This document shows positions 12,552-33,362 of a stretch of DNA of 64,000 nt, in pieces. This DNA comes from Leuctra nigra. Taxonomy: Eukaryota; Arthropoda; Insecta; Plecoptera; Leuctridae. The position numbers and the translations under genes were made by a program. The stretch is taken from the NCBI GenBank assembly GCA_934045905.1, contig OW203768.1, forward strand, positions 14,908,316 to 14,972,315. Direction: 5' to 3'. The notes below the pieces were generated by a model. The model saw only the letters and a program-made list of their open reading frames with translations. It was not told where the DNA came from and made no database searches. How positions within the stretch are numbered: the first letter of the stretch is position 1; each line of letters starts with the position of its first letter.

Positions 12552-13389
12552 AATTGAAGGGCTCGGGGGTAAATAATGGTAAGTGACATATTTTGAGAAA
12601 TGCATATTTTATCATGTAAATAATGGCAAGTACAGCGCCCATGCATATAACACACAAATTCAACTTTCCCGCAATAGGTGTCGCCACTATGCACCCTTGT
12701 AGTTTTACAGTTTTCAACTCGGTTGATGTAAATAATGGTAAGTGCATTCAAAATGGCTGCTCGCAAACGTCTCCAATTCGGAGATGCCACTATATATCTG
12801 ATGATTTTATTGAAAATATACTTGAAGAGGAAGATGTTGATGACTTAGATGATTCTGTAGAAGATTCTGATTATGCTGAAAGTCTTCAAAGTGATGAAAA
12901 TCGTGATGTTAAATCAACAGATGAGGTATGAAAATTGCTAATAGAAATCATTGCAGTTCATGTAAAACATGGTAACTACAGTTGTATCCTAACCTAACTT
13001 TTTCTCTTACATTATAATTTTCATGTTTTTCAATTCAATATTTAAAAATCTAATTGAGATTTATAATTAGGGCAGTAAATTACTTAAAATACTTCAAAAC
13101 GAAAGTATTATTTAGCAAATGTGCCGAAATTGATATGCTAAATTGGTGTAAATAATGGTAACTACAAATTAGACTGTCAATTTTAATTTTTTCTGTGGTT
13201 AAATAAAATTATTTTTGTCATTGATATTGCATTAATATACACATTAAACATAAAAGAATCGTCCTAGATTATCCTTATTCATCATACATAATTTTTCAGT
13301 ATTTATGGAGCCTTTTGAAATTTCAATTTGCTCTCCTGGAAAATTTCAAATATGTCACTTACCATTATTTACCCCCGAGCCCTTCAATT
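12552..13389. mobile_element. TIR element with repeated GTAAATAATGG motif and acidic exon-like ORF
   Basis: Inverted ends AATTGAAGGGCTCGGGGG followed by TAAATAATGGTAAGTGACAT (about 42 bases). The motif GTAAATAATGG(C/T)AAGT recurs inside at about 12616, 12728 and 13147. An open segment encodes an acidic stretch (DDFIENILEEEDVDDLDDSV ... DENRDVKSTDE) that ends at a GAG|GTATGA donor (12925), like the N-terminal exon of some transposases (piggyBac type is one possibility). The rest of any gene is absent. The target duplication is unclear. Confidence 0.65.
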
Positions 13390-13551
13390 ATTCAAATATG
13401 AATTATTCTGAAGGCGGGCTTGAAACTGTCTGTGATTGGCTGTGACGTCAGCTTCTCATCCCCCCCCCCCCCCCCCCCCCCCCGCCCATAGCCTGAACCT
13501 GTCTCTTTTAGCAAGGCAAGGAAGGAAAACGTGCGTGTGGTTGTTTACGAA

Positions 13552-16500
13552 ATGACTGAAAAGGGCTTTCAAAAAGCATCTTCCAGCAATTTACCATGTG
13601 TGGACGCGATAATGACTGCCAGATACCTCAGCATAAAGGGCAAGTTTAGTAAGGTTGATGAGTGGATAGAAGCACAAAAACAAAATGCAAGGTAAGTTAC
13701 TACATTCAATTTTAGGTTAATACCGACTGGTTTTGAATTACTTTTTGCTTCAGACAGATAAATAGCATTCATTTAGTGGAGGTAATTATTCCAGTGAAAT
13801 CATTTCTTTTACTTGCATTATCAAGAGGTATTTTCATTAAAAAACAGCATCAAAACAGCATAAAAAATCCGTCTATTTGCCGATGATCTAGGTAGTATAC
13901 AAAACTATAAATGGCAAAGACGATGAGGAGACGCTACAACAGGATTTAAATTTAATAAATACATGGGTTGAAACAAATTTAATGGGGCTGAACGTGAATA
14001 AATGTAAAGTAGGGTGACAGAGACAGTAGTTGCGCATGCTACAGTAGTTGCGCAAGACACATAAAACAGCTGATATGAAATTCCTTGCTATTATAACGTT
14101 CAGTAAATGTTCCTCTATATTATGCCCTATCCTTCCTGTGTCCAAAGATATATTTGTATCTTACATTTAGGAACACACCCAGGCACTAGGCTTAAAAGTA
14201 CCTCGATTTGAGTGAGTGCTTGCAAGACGGAATGAAATAACATGTGCACCACAACTATATGCCATGGACAGTAATGGCGCACTTGGGTAACAATGAAAAA
14301 CTGTACTTTAAGTACCTCAACATCAGTGTAAATATTTTAATTATTTTCATTGATACTTAATTGGTCATTGAATGAACATATAATATGTGCCTATTGACGA
14401 AGAATGTGTTTAAAACTACATTGTTTCCCTGCGCAACTACTGTCTTGGTAGGTGCACAACAACTGTAGTGGGTGCGCAACTACTGTCAATTCCAGTTTTT
14501 CAGTGTTCTTCTCGAGTATTTCTGAACATACTCCAAAGAACTTCAAACAGCTGTTTTTTAAAGATATGTGTATGATATGGGGAAGGTATAGAGACCTTGA
14601 TCAGGTTCTAAAGAGATCCATAATCAAAGATATGCGCTTCTGAAGTTGGTGTTGGCCTTACGCGCGCAACTACTATCTGTGTCACCCTAGTAAATTTCAC
14701 CAGGAAAAATAGAAGAGAAGACCTTAATACAGAATTTAACTTGGGAGGAAACATACTAGAGGAGGTACCTAGATGCCTACAAATATCTTGGAATACACAT
14801 ACACAATAATCTAGGGTGGGGAGAACATATTAAAAAACTTACTAACAAGGGAATAAAAGCTCTAAATTTTGTAATGAGACAACTAAATGGTACTGGGGTT
14901 CACATTAAAGAAAAAGCATACAAAAGTTTAATACGTCCGATGATTGAGTACGCTGGTTCAGTCTGGGATCCATACAATGAGAATTTAATCAAAGAAGTAG
15001 AGGGGGTGCAGAGATTAGCGGCGAGAAGGGTTCTTGGTAGAGTTAAAAGTTTCAGAGTTGAAAGAAATGAGCAGGGGATAGTTGAAAAATTAAGAGAACG
15101 ACCCAGCGAGATGGTAGAGGAATTAGGATGGGAAAATTTAGGGGAGAGAAGGAAAAATGAAAGACTGATGAACTTCTTTAGGGTAAGGAATGGGTGGACA
15201 GGATGGGAGGAACTGGGGGAAAGGGTGGGGAGAGGTGTTCAGAGAAGTGTTCGAAGAGGGTTAGAAATAACTGTAGAAGGATCAAAGACCGACATAGGAA
15301 AATACAGCTTCATAAGAAGAACAATTAAAGACTGGAACAGTTTAAGTGAGGCAGCAAAAAGAGCTGAAGAACTTTTGGAATATAAAAGGATGATAGTGAA
15401 AAAGTGAAGAAAGAAGTAGAAGAAAGAAAAGACTGCCACCGTGCCAAAGCACATTTGCAGGATATATTACAAATACAAATCTGTAGTGCTTGATTTTGTC
15501 CATAAAAGCAGAAACACATATTTGAAATGCATAGGTATACTTATTTTATTTACAGAGCTGGAGGAGAGTCATATGGAGATAATTCCATTGGGTATGTTCA
15601 ACTCCAAAGGCAGTCGAATGCTTCAACGGTTGTAAAAGCACGAGTAACTCCAGTACAAACGGTTCGAGCAAAAGGCTACCGCGCTGTTGTTGTTGTAAAT
15701 GAAGACACCGAGACCGTCGTGTCAGCGGATTGTCAAGACTGTGGATCCTCCTTAGGTTTGTCAGATTTCCTATTACTGCCTCATGAATATTTTTGCTGCC
15801 TCTATAATATATATATATATTTTTAACTCCTTTATTATTTAATACACATACACACAAGCATCCCACAATCCACAAAGCTCAGGGAGCTCATCTGTGGGAA
15901 AAAACAATATGAAAAGAAAGAACAGATAATGTTTTAGGAGCGTAAGAGAACAATACAAAAAAAGAATTAATGAAGTACCTACCTATCTTAAGAATAATAA
16001 TATTAATATTAATAATATTATTATTGCTATTGCTGCCTCTATACTCTTAGTTAAATGTATCTAATTACCAATCGTTACCTTTTAAATGTTTAATTTTATT
16101 TTTTTATTGTGCCTGTGAAAAATCCTCTCCAGTGACTATACCTAAGAAATAATTTTTCTAGGGGGCTGTCAGCATGCACTTGCTTTGCTAATGTGGCTAC
16201 ACCGTCGGAGTGAAGACCCAACTCCAGAATATACCATCTGCTATTGGCGAAAGTCGGAGTTGGCATCCATAGGGTCAACATTGAAATTCATCAAAGCATC
16301 AGACTTAGTTAGCCCGAAGAAACGGACGAAAGTGACAGTTCCAACCGACCCGACAAATTCTTTCTTGCAAGCCGTCCTGAAAGCTGGCAAGGGGACTAAT
16401 AGCCTGTTGCAAAGACATTTTGCCGATGTAGAAGAACATGAATATCTATCACTTAATTTACTGTCCTTTAGGTTTCTTGAAAAGGGGGGAGGGTCAATGG

Positions 16501-17135
16501 AACAGTTTCTGCAGTTTTGTGATTCCCATATGACTCAAAAAAGGTGTAAAATTGCTGAAGAGGCAACGGTTATGCAATCCGAATCATCCATATGGCACAA
16601 TCTGCGTTTCGGCAGGATCAGTGCATCGAAGCTGTATGAGGCGTCTGAATGTCAAACTTCCGATGGACCGTTAACGGAATCGGTTGTGGGGGAAAAAATT
16701 TGTGACTCGGCTGCTATGAAGCGACGAAGGGATTTGCAACCTAGAATTTTGGAGACCTGTGAGAAGTTAGTAAAAATGAAATTCAATAAAATAGGTATAG
16801 TTTTAACTTCAAGCTATCCTGTAATAGGTGCCTCCCCTGATGCTATTTGTGAAGATTCTGTTGTGGAGGTGAAATCCAAACTTAAAACAGTTTCTAGCTA
16901 CGTTTCGCAAGGAAAACTTACCCCCAAATACCTTGCACAGATACAATTGCACATGCACTTAACAGGTAGGAGTCAAGGATTGTTTTGTGTGGCCCACCCG
17001 GACTACGAACGTTCAGAGAAAGTCGAGATAGTAACTGTCAAGTATGATAAACTGTTTGTAGAGGAACTGATCAACAAAGCTATGAAATTCTGGGAACTCT
17101 CTGTCTTTCCCATACTGATGAATAAAAATGTCTAG
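13552..17135 (+). CDS. SWIM zinc finger + YqaJ-type exonuclease protein, 3 exons
   Basis: Exons 13552-13691, 15556-15755 and 16162-17135 join with GT/AG borders and matching phases to 437 aa. Order of parts: a short N-terminal segment with LSIKGKFSKVDEWIEAQ; a SWIM-like zinc motif across the exon 2/3 junction (CQDCGSSLGGCQHALALLMWL, pattern CxxC...CxH); HRRSEDPTPEYTICYW; then a C-terminal YqaJ / lambda-exonuclease-like nuclease core with RFGRISASKLYE, PVIGASPDAI (acidic metal ligand), VVEVKSK (the E-x-K of the PD-(D/E)xK fold) and AQIQLHMHLTGR (Q-x-Q motif). Such SWIM-YqaJ proteins are abundant in arthropods and are known partners of ISL2EU-type DNA transposons, so this may be a mobile-element gene and not a host gene. 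Intron 1 (1.9 kb) contains a LINE fragment and a MITE. The frame is fully open. I infer a nuclease role from motifs only. Confidence 0.85.
13868..15480 (+). mobile_element. LINE fragment (RT end and C-terminus), nested in the YqaJ gene intron
   Basis: Starts near FADDL (YADD-type box, with an adjacent frameshift). It continues VVYKTINGKDDEETLQQDL ... GLNVNKCKV, is interrupted by a MITE (14012-14687), then resumes VNFTRKNRE. The piece 14874-15407 reads IKEKAYKSLIRPMIEYAGSV and LAARRVLGRVKSF, the thumb and C-terminal region of Jockey-like LINEs. It is a different family from the 44-50 kb element. Not functional. Confidence 0.75.
14012..14687. mobile_element. TA-site MITE, copy 1 (676 bp)
   Basis: Ends GGGTGACA(C)AGA(C/T)AGTAGTTGCGC in inverted orientation with TA on each side, typical of Tc1/mariner-derived MITEs. 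It is inserted inside the LINE fragment and is nearly identical to the inverted copy at 28199-28864. Confidence 0.88.
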
Positions 17136-17432
17136 TGGTGTAGTAAGTACTAGTAGTAGGTTTATATTTAGAGGCCAATACTTTTCCCTTCATTGGTGAT
17201 TTTTTTTAAAAAATCTTATCTCTTTCAAGTTTGTGTTGTAACATATTTGTATGGCTCATTCATTAGGTTTTTGGTGGCAGACCTTCTCATTCAAATAATA
17301 CTTCAACAATAATAAATTATAGTGTTCAGATTGATTGTAATAGGAGGATAAGTATAAAAAAGAGGCAAAATATTACAAAGTACAAACATGATTGTTGCAA
17401 TGTTGTTTTATTTAAATAAAACTTATCAACAT

Positions 17433-17958
17433 CTAGAATTTTATATTTATTAGATAAACAATATCTACATTTAAACGAGGCTTCTTTCCCAGTCCCGAAA
17501 CCTCTGCTTTCGGGGGAGATGAATTCTCAAAAGAGACAGTTGGCCGCTTCAATGGGGAAGTCTGCGTAGAAGAAGCTAGGTACCTGAAATTCTGGTAGAC
17601 TCGAAGAAGTGCACAATGTAGCTTTGCTTCGGATGTTGACTCGCGCTTGGGAAGCACCGTAACGTGTTCGCGGAAGGATTTCCAGATTGATTAAGCTTGG
17701 GCTGTAATTACTAATGTTATTAAGAAAACAACAACTTGATAGAACACTTTCAGTTAAGTGAAACTATGTATACTTACATTGAAAAGGTACTCACAACAAT
17801 GGTTATGCCCATACCACTGCTATCGCACCTTGCTGCAGTAAACCAACACTTGCGCCTTTTTAGGTTCTTGGGAACGCTAACACTTTTCCTGGGTTAGCTG
17901 AAGTGGTATTTGTGCATTGTGAAGCAATACACCACTTATAATAAGTCGATGACTTTGT
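17433..17958 (-). pseudogene. Broken THAP-like zinc finger gene fragment
   Basis: Reading minus from about 17949, YKWCIASQCTNTTSAN...KVLAFP has the C-x4-C and the later FP of a THAP DNA-binding domain. The expected continuation KNLKRRKCWFTAARCD follows, but only in the next frame, so the domain is frameshifted near 17865. A GT (near 17790) and a TTACAG (near 17697) could splice to a downstream open stretch that ends at 17433. The 5' side stops at the 8-bp target duplication of a hAT element (17959-18474), which may have cut it off. It converges with the SWIM-YqaJ gene, the arrangement expected if both came from one ISL2EU-like transposon. The THAP assignment is moderate; I could not identify the second C-x2-H pair. 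Confidence 0.45.
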
Positions 17959-17966
17959 ATTATTAT

Positions 17967-18466
17967 TAGGGGTGTTCAACGATTATTTTATTTAAATCGA
18001 TTATTATTTATTAATTCGATTTTCCTAATTTAAATCGATTAATAATCGAATTAAATCGTATTGATATCATCATGTTCAGAGTGGTCATCATATTATCATC
18101 TTTTACGGCAAAATTAACCTCAACAATGAAATGTGTCCGGGAAGTCAGTCATTTTTACTTCAAAGACGCTGTAATGTGCCGTAATTCATTTAATCATCAC
18201 TGATAAATGGTAATGCGAATTAGAAACACACACTGAAACTTGGGAAAATACACACAAACATAAATGTATCACTAAAATATTACGCACTCAAAGAAAAATG
18301 TTGACAGAATGAGAGCAGCCATTTTAGATGTTGTTAAGTGGAACCATTTTCAAGGCAGCAAATTCAAATTGATGAAATTCGATTATTTGTACTTACATCG
18401 ATTAATCGTTTTGAATGTCATAATCGATTAATCGATTCGATTAAATCGTAATCGTGAACATCCCTA
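17967..18466. mobile_element. hAT-type MITE (500 bp)
   Basis: Ends TAGGGGTGTTCAACGATTA and, inverted, TAGGGATGTTCACGATTA, with perfect 8-bp duplications ATTATTAT (17959-17966, 18467-18474). Subterminal ATCGATTA repeats. No transposase. Confidence 0.87.
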
Positions 18467-18500
18467 ATTATTATGGTGTTATTGGCCGTATCCGTCTCAC

Positions 18501-18864
18501 CTGGCGCGTAGGAACTTCTTTCTCCATGGGGGGGACTGCGATATCCGGAGGGGGGTCTGGGGGGCAAAGCCCCCAGTTTAAGCTCCGCAGGGCGTTTCTT
18601 AGAATTTTTACCATTTAAAAGAGATTCTGGGGCTCTAAAATGCTTGCCCCACAAGCCATTTTTTACAATGTAAACATTTTAAAATCGATTCGGGGATGCT
18701 CAACTGCACACATTACAACAAACAACATCCTTATTTGCCCCGCAGGGCATTTTTTAGAATTTAAAAATTTTTAAAGTGATTTTCGGACACTAAACTTAAT
18801 TATGTACATGGTGAATGGGGGGTCAGCCTGCTCAATTGCATCCTCCCCCCTTTCTATGCGCCTG
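18501..18864. mobile_element. Decayed hAT-type element
   Basis: CTGGCGCGTAGGAA at the left and inverted CAGGCGCATAGAA at the right, flanked by CGTCTCAC and CATCTCAT (6 of 8 match). The interior has the CCCCGCAGGGC-type units. Confidence 0.55.
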
Positions 18865-18979
18865 CATCTCATTGCATTGTGGGAAGCTTACGTCGCATAA
18901 AGGAAGTTGTCACCCGTTCATTTTTTCTCGCCGGATTGGTATCTATATTTAGAACTGTATTAAATCGCGTTTTATAATA

Positions 18980-19397
18980 GGGAAGTCTCCTGAAATTTTA
19001 TTTTAGTTAATTTGTAAATATCAACACAAATAACAATGACAAACACACTTATCACCAGCAAAATTTAAAATTTTCATTCATAAAATCAAATTCAAATATC
19101 ATTGGATATTTTGGCGGGAAAAACGGCAGGCAACGAGAATCAGGTTTGTGATGTCACTTCCAAGTCTCCAACAATGTGTTACCAAGGTGATTTCTTTGTT
19201 GCCATGGCAATATAGCAGATTGTGATGTCATTGTCAATTTTTCTGTTTTAAAATTGCAAAAAATATATCAATCTTTGTAAATTAATTCCTTGAAAATTAT
19301 TCATCTCACAACAAAAATAATACCATATGTGTTCAGCAACATCTCAAGTTTCATAAAACAAATATTATTTTGAAATCTAATTTTAATGAGACTTCCC
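18980..19397. mobile_element. GGGAAGTCTC-ended MITE, copy 1
   Basis: GGGAAGTCTC at the left and GAGACTTCCC at the right. The interior includes TTTTGGCGGGAAAAACG and TTCCTTGAAAA.TATTCATC, both also in a second copy at about 56180-56537 inside the 52.7-57.4 kb element. Confidence 0.6.
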
Positions 19398-19745
19398 TTT
19401 TATGTTTTTGTCTGTTGTAACTTGTAAGTAATGAGACGAATTTTATGAAGTAGAATTAGATACAAATATTGTGCCACAGTGTAAGACTGAAAACAATAAA
19501 ATTACAATGTACAATCTTTTTTATTTTTACTTTATGGAGAAAAGAAAAAATAGTTAAGTCAGTGCTTTATGCTACTCATCCAATGTTATAAATATTTTTA
19601 AAAAATTACGAATATTCTCTATTCCTGAAAGCTACAATATGAGCTAGATTTCTTTAAGCCTGTCACTCATCAGGATGGAATATGTTGTCGCACCGATGCC
19701 TGTGCGTTAGGATGAGGAAGGAAAGGATTGGGATACAACCTTTAC

Positions 19746-30223
<10,478 letters not shown>

Positions 30224-30932
30224 GAGAAGACCGGTAATAAAAGTCTTCTGGTTACAGTATATATCTAAAAACTAAACTCAACGACATGCAGCTTATGTGT
30301 ACACTTATCCAGAAAGATCGGCGCTGTTTTTATTCACTTTCGTTGCTATGGCGCAATGGCCAGTGCCACCAACTTTTGATAAGCAAAGTCCCTAAAATGT
30401 GTTACTTGCAAAAAAATTGCATAATGTAATCCAAATATTATGTAATCGGAGCAATATTTTTTAACTTTTAATTGTGATTGTATGTTTATGCATGGTTTAT
30501 ACTAACTTTTAAAGTTTTAAAGCTGAGAAACTCACAAAATGTAAAATAACTCAAATACTTTACTAGACTAGGACGTAGTATTATATTATACCAAAAATGA
30601 TACAAATGATTAATGATATATCGTTTGCTCAATTATTTATCTATCATCGTCCTAATACCTAATTAATCTAAAATAGAAAGAAAGGTTGGGAATTAAATCA
30701 ATTTGAATATTACCCGCGGTTTTGTGAAGTTGGTACTTTTATCCATAAATTCCGCTTCCGGTACCGGTCTGTCTGTCGTCTCGTCCGTCTCGTCAGTCGT
30801 CCGTCGAACAACAAGTTGCGTTTGTGCGATTTTGCATCATTTTGTTTCCTCAGTGAAGCGAATATTTTCGCCGAGAGGTTGTAACAATAATCATTAATCA
30901 GCTTATAATTAAAAGTCTAATATATACCCGAA
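30224..30932. promoter_or_regulatory. Divergent promoter region PCYT2/SNU13
   Basis: 709 bases between the PCYT2 start codon (minus) and the SNU13 start codon (plus). It holds both 5' ends. The SNU13-proximal part (about 30740-30800) is a CpG-containing GTCTGTC/CGTCTCGTC stretch in otherwise AT-rich DNA, as expected near a housekeeping start site. Confidence 0.5.
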
Positions 30933-32440
30933 ATGGTAAGTTCCTTACGTTGTGAAGTTAATGTTCTACCTAGTAATAACGCGCACGTGGTGAGGTTAGA
31001 ACATGCTTCCCTCTCTGCACATTTAGTTTCCTTTACTTCGTTATGTATGTACCTACCTAGAGACATGAAGTTAACTCAAGTCAACTATTTTTAACATGGT
31101 ATATTGACGCTCAGCCAGGATGAGGACAATCGAAGCTTTTTATGTAAAGCACAAGAGGTCCTAGAGATGCATATTCCGACTTAAAACTTGCGCTTATGGC
31201 AGCCTATTTTTGCCCTACAGCTATTTGCTAAATTCCTCCTTCCGACTTGATTTGTTCACTCTAGACCACAGCCTTCTCGACAGTCACTTCGTTCTCTGGG
31301 TAGCTGCCTGTTGACCGCCGATGCAAACTATGACGTCATCGGGTTCTTGCACGCTCGGGAGCGCTACTCCCGGCAGGGTGGCAATAAAATGAACTAACCA
31401 ATAGTACATTTTATTGCCACCCAGCCTGGAGTAGCGCTCCCGAGCGTGCAAGAACCCGATGACGTCATAGTTTGCATCGGCGGTCAACAGGCAGCTACCC
31501 AGAGAACGAAGTGACTGTCGAGAAGGCTGTGCTCTAGACTTTCCACACCGAAACTGTTTGAATGCCAAAAAGGTGTGATTTCGGGCAGAACGGTTGTAGG
31601 GTAGTTTACCGAAGGACAGATTACCGAAAAACATGGGGGGTGGGGCACTTTACCGACCGACAAATTACCAAAATCTACGCTAGGTATAGTGATTTTGCTT
31701 TTTTTTTATCTTAAAAAATTTATTTGTAAAATTTTTAAACCTAATATTTTATATTGCAAAAAAAATTGTGAAATTTTTTTAAAATTTTGGCAAAAATGTT
31801 AAAAAAAAGAGATGTTGGTGAAGTGTCCGGGAGATTTTGGTAATCTGTCCGTTGGTAAAGTGCCGTGGATGTTTTTCGGTAATTGTCCGTCGGTAATCTG
31901 TCCCTGGGTAAACGGTCCGATTACCGGGCAGAACACACCAAGTACCTAGGTCCTAGCATTTGCTACAGCACTGCTGTATGTTTGCATCGGAAGTGTGTGG
32001 CCAACAAAGGATTATGGTCTCCGTGAGTTTTCCTAATATTTCCACATACATTTTTTCAGACTGAAGAAGTGAACCCCAAAGCCTACCCGCTGGCCGATGC
32101 AGCTCTCACCTCGAAGATCTTGAATCTCGTGCAACAGGCGATGAACTACAAGCAACTCCGTAAGGGCGCCAACGAGGCTACAAAAACTCTGAATCGTGGT
32201 CTCTCCGAGTTCATCGTGATGTCTGCTGACGCAGAGCCGCTGGAGATTCTGCTTCACCTGCCTCTGCTCTGCGAGGATAAGAACGTTCCATACGTGTTTG
32301 TTCGCTCCAAGCAGGCACTGGGTCGTGCTTGTGGCGTGTCGCGACCAGTCGTTGCTTGCTCAGTGACGGTCAACGAGGGATCGCAAATCAAGCCGCAGAT
32401 TCAGTCGATTCAACTCGAAATTGAAAAGCTTCTTGTTTAG
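30933..32440 (+). CDS. SNU13: SNU13 / NHP2-like protein 1 (15.5K), complete, 2 exons
   Basis: RNA-binding protein of the L7Ae/L30e family. It binds kink-turn RNA in U4 snRNA and box C/D snoRNAs, and so acts in the nucleus in spliceosome and snoRNP assembly. The first coding exon is only the ATG (30933-30935), directly followed by GTAAGT. The second exon (32060-32440) follows TTTTTTCAG. The spliced product is 127 aa, close to the usual 128. It shows the family blocks [28 protein letters not shown] (the kink-turn contact region), [20 protein letters not shown] and [16 protein letters not shown] 5' untranslated region with pyrimidine-rich CGTC repeats precedes the ATG from about 30750. The 1.1-kb intron contains a foldback element (31260-31539). 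The gene is head to head with PCYT2. Identity is clear from direct reading and I see no break. Confidence 0.97.
31260..31539. mobile_element. Near-perfect foldback element in the SNU13 intron
   Basis: Arms of about 120 bases, starting TCTAGACCACAGCCTTCTCG, pair with very few mismatches around a loop of about 35 bases (31383-31420). GC-richer than the intron. Non-coding; the open frame across it is a palindrome artefact. Confidence 0.75.
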
Positions 32441-32600
32441 GTCTGTGTCACCTCTTTGCAGGCATTTTGTTTTTTTATATTAAGACTCATTCCAATGCAA
32501 TGATCAATGAAATTTCTTTTAATGCCGAATAGAAGGATAATAGGATTACAAAAATATAACCTACTATGTACCTAATTTGATTTGTATTACTACTTGACAG

Positions 32601-32606
32601 AATAAA
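32601..32606 (+). terminator. Probable SNU13 polyadenylation signal AATAAA
   Basis: A canonical AATAAA lies about 160 bases after the SNU13 stop codon, in an AT-rich 3' untranslated region. No competing earlier hexamer is obvious. Confidence 0.6.
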
Positions 32607-33362
32607 ACTATTTGATTTATATTCATGAACTATTAATTTCAGAACTATTGCTCAGTTAGCTCCTATTTACATCAAATAGCTCATGCAAATGAATTCATGG
32701 TTGCTCCAAGAATGAAATGAAATAGGTATGAAATATTTCAAATGAAATAATATGGAGACTATTTTCTTATTTAATGTGTATAATTCATAAATTGTCTTGA
32801 GTTCTATTCCATTCTAAGCAAAACTGTTTCACTCGGAAATTTTTGAAAGCTGTACATGTTTGTACCTTCCACAACAAAATGAAATTGAGTAAGGGTTCCA
32901 AGGGGAAATTGTGCCATGATAATTGATAATGCATAAATACAAAGCATAATTTTATATAAATTCTCGTGATGAAGAAGTATTCTGAAGTAACCAAATATAA
33001 AATTGACGAAAATTATTGTACAAAACGCTTGGAAATGGTCCAAAATCACTTTCGAATTACGAAATATTCTCGGGACCGGCCTGACCTGTATGTGGTCCGC
33101 AGTGCACCCCATGGTTTTGTGCACAAACTTGTCTATTCACAAACATGTTTTTCCCAAAATATTGTACTGAATGAGAAAATTATGTGCACAATTTGAAGGG
33201 TAGTTGTTTTGTTGGGAATTATATTCTGAAAATTAGTGAAAAAAAGGTTGTGAACACTGCCTTATCAGATCTAGAAACTTGAATATTTGGGTATAAATAA
33301 ACAAGACTATACTAATTAGTAATTGTACAACACCGGATTAGTAAATATGATTCCATATCCAA

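Noticed and set aside
14452..14643. 63-codon frame conserved identically at 28243-28434 (minus)
   Set aside because: Identity is explained by two recent MITE copies; no start context or family resemblance supports coding.
31284..31634. 116-codon minus-strand frame in the SNU13 intron
   Set aside because: It spans a near-perfect foldback, so it is a by-product of the palindrome.
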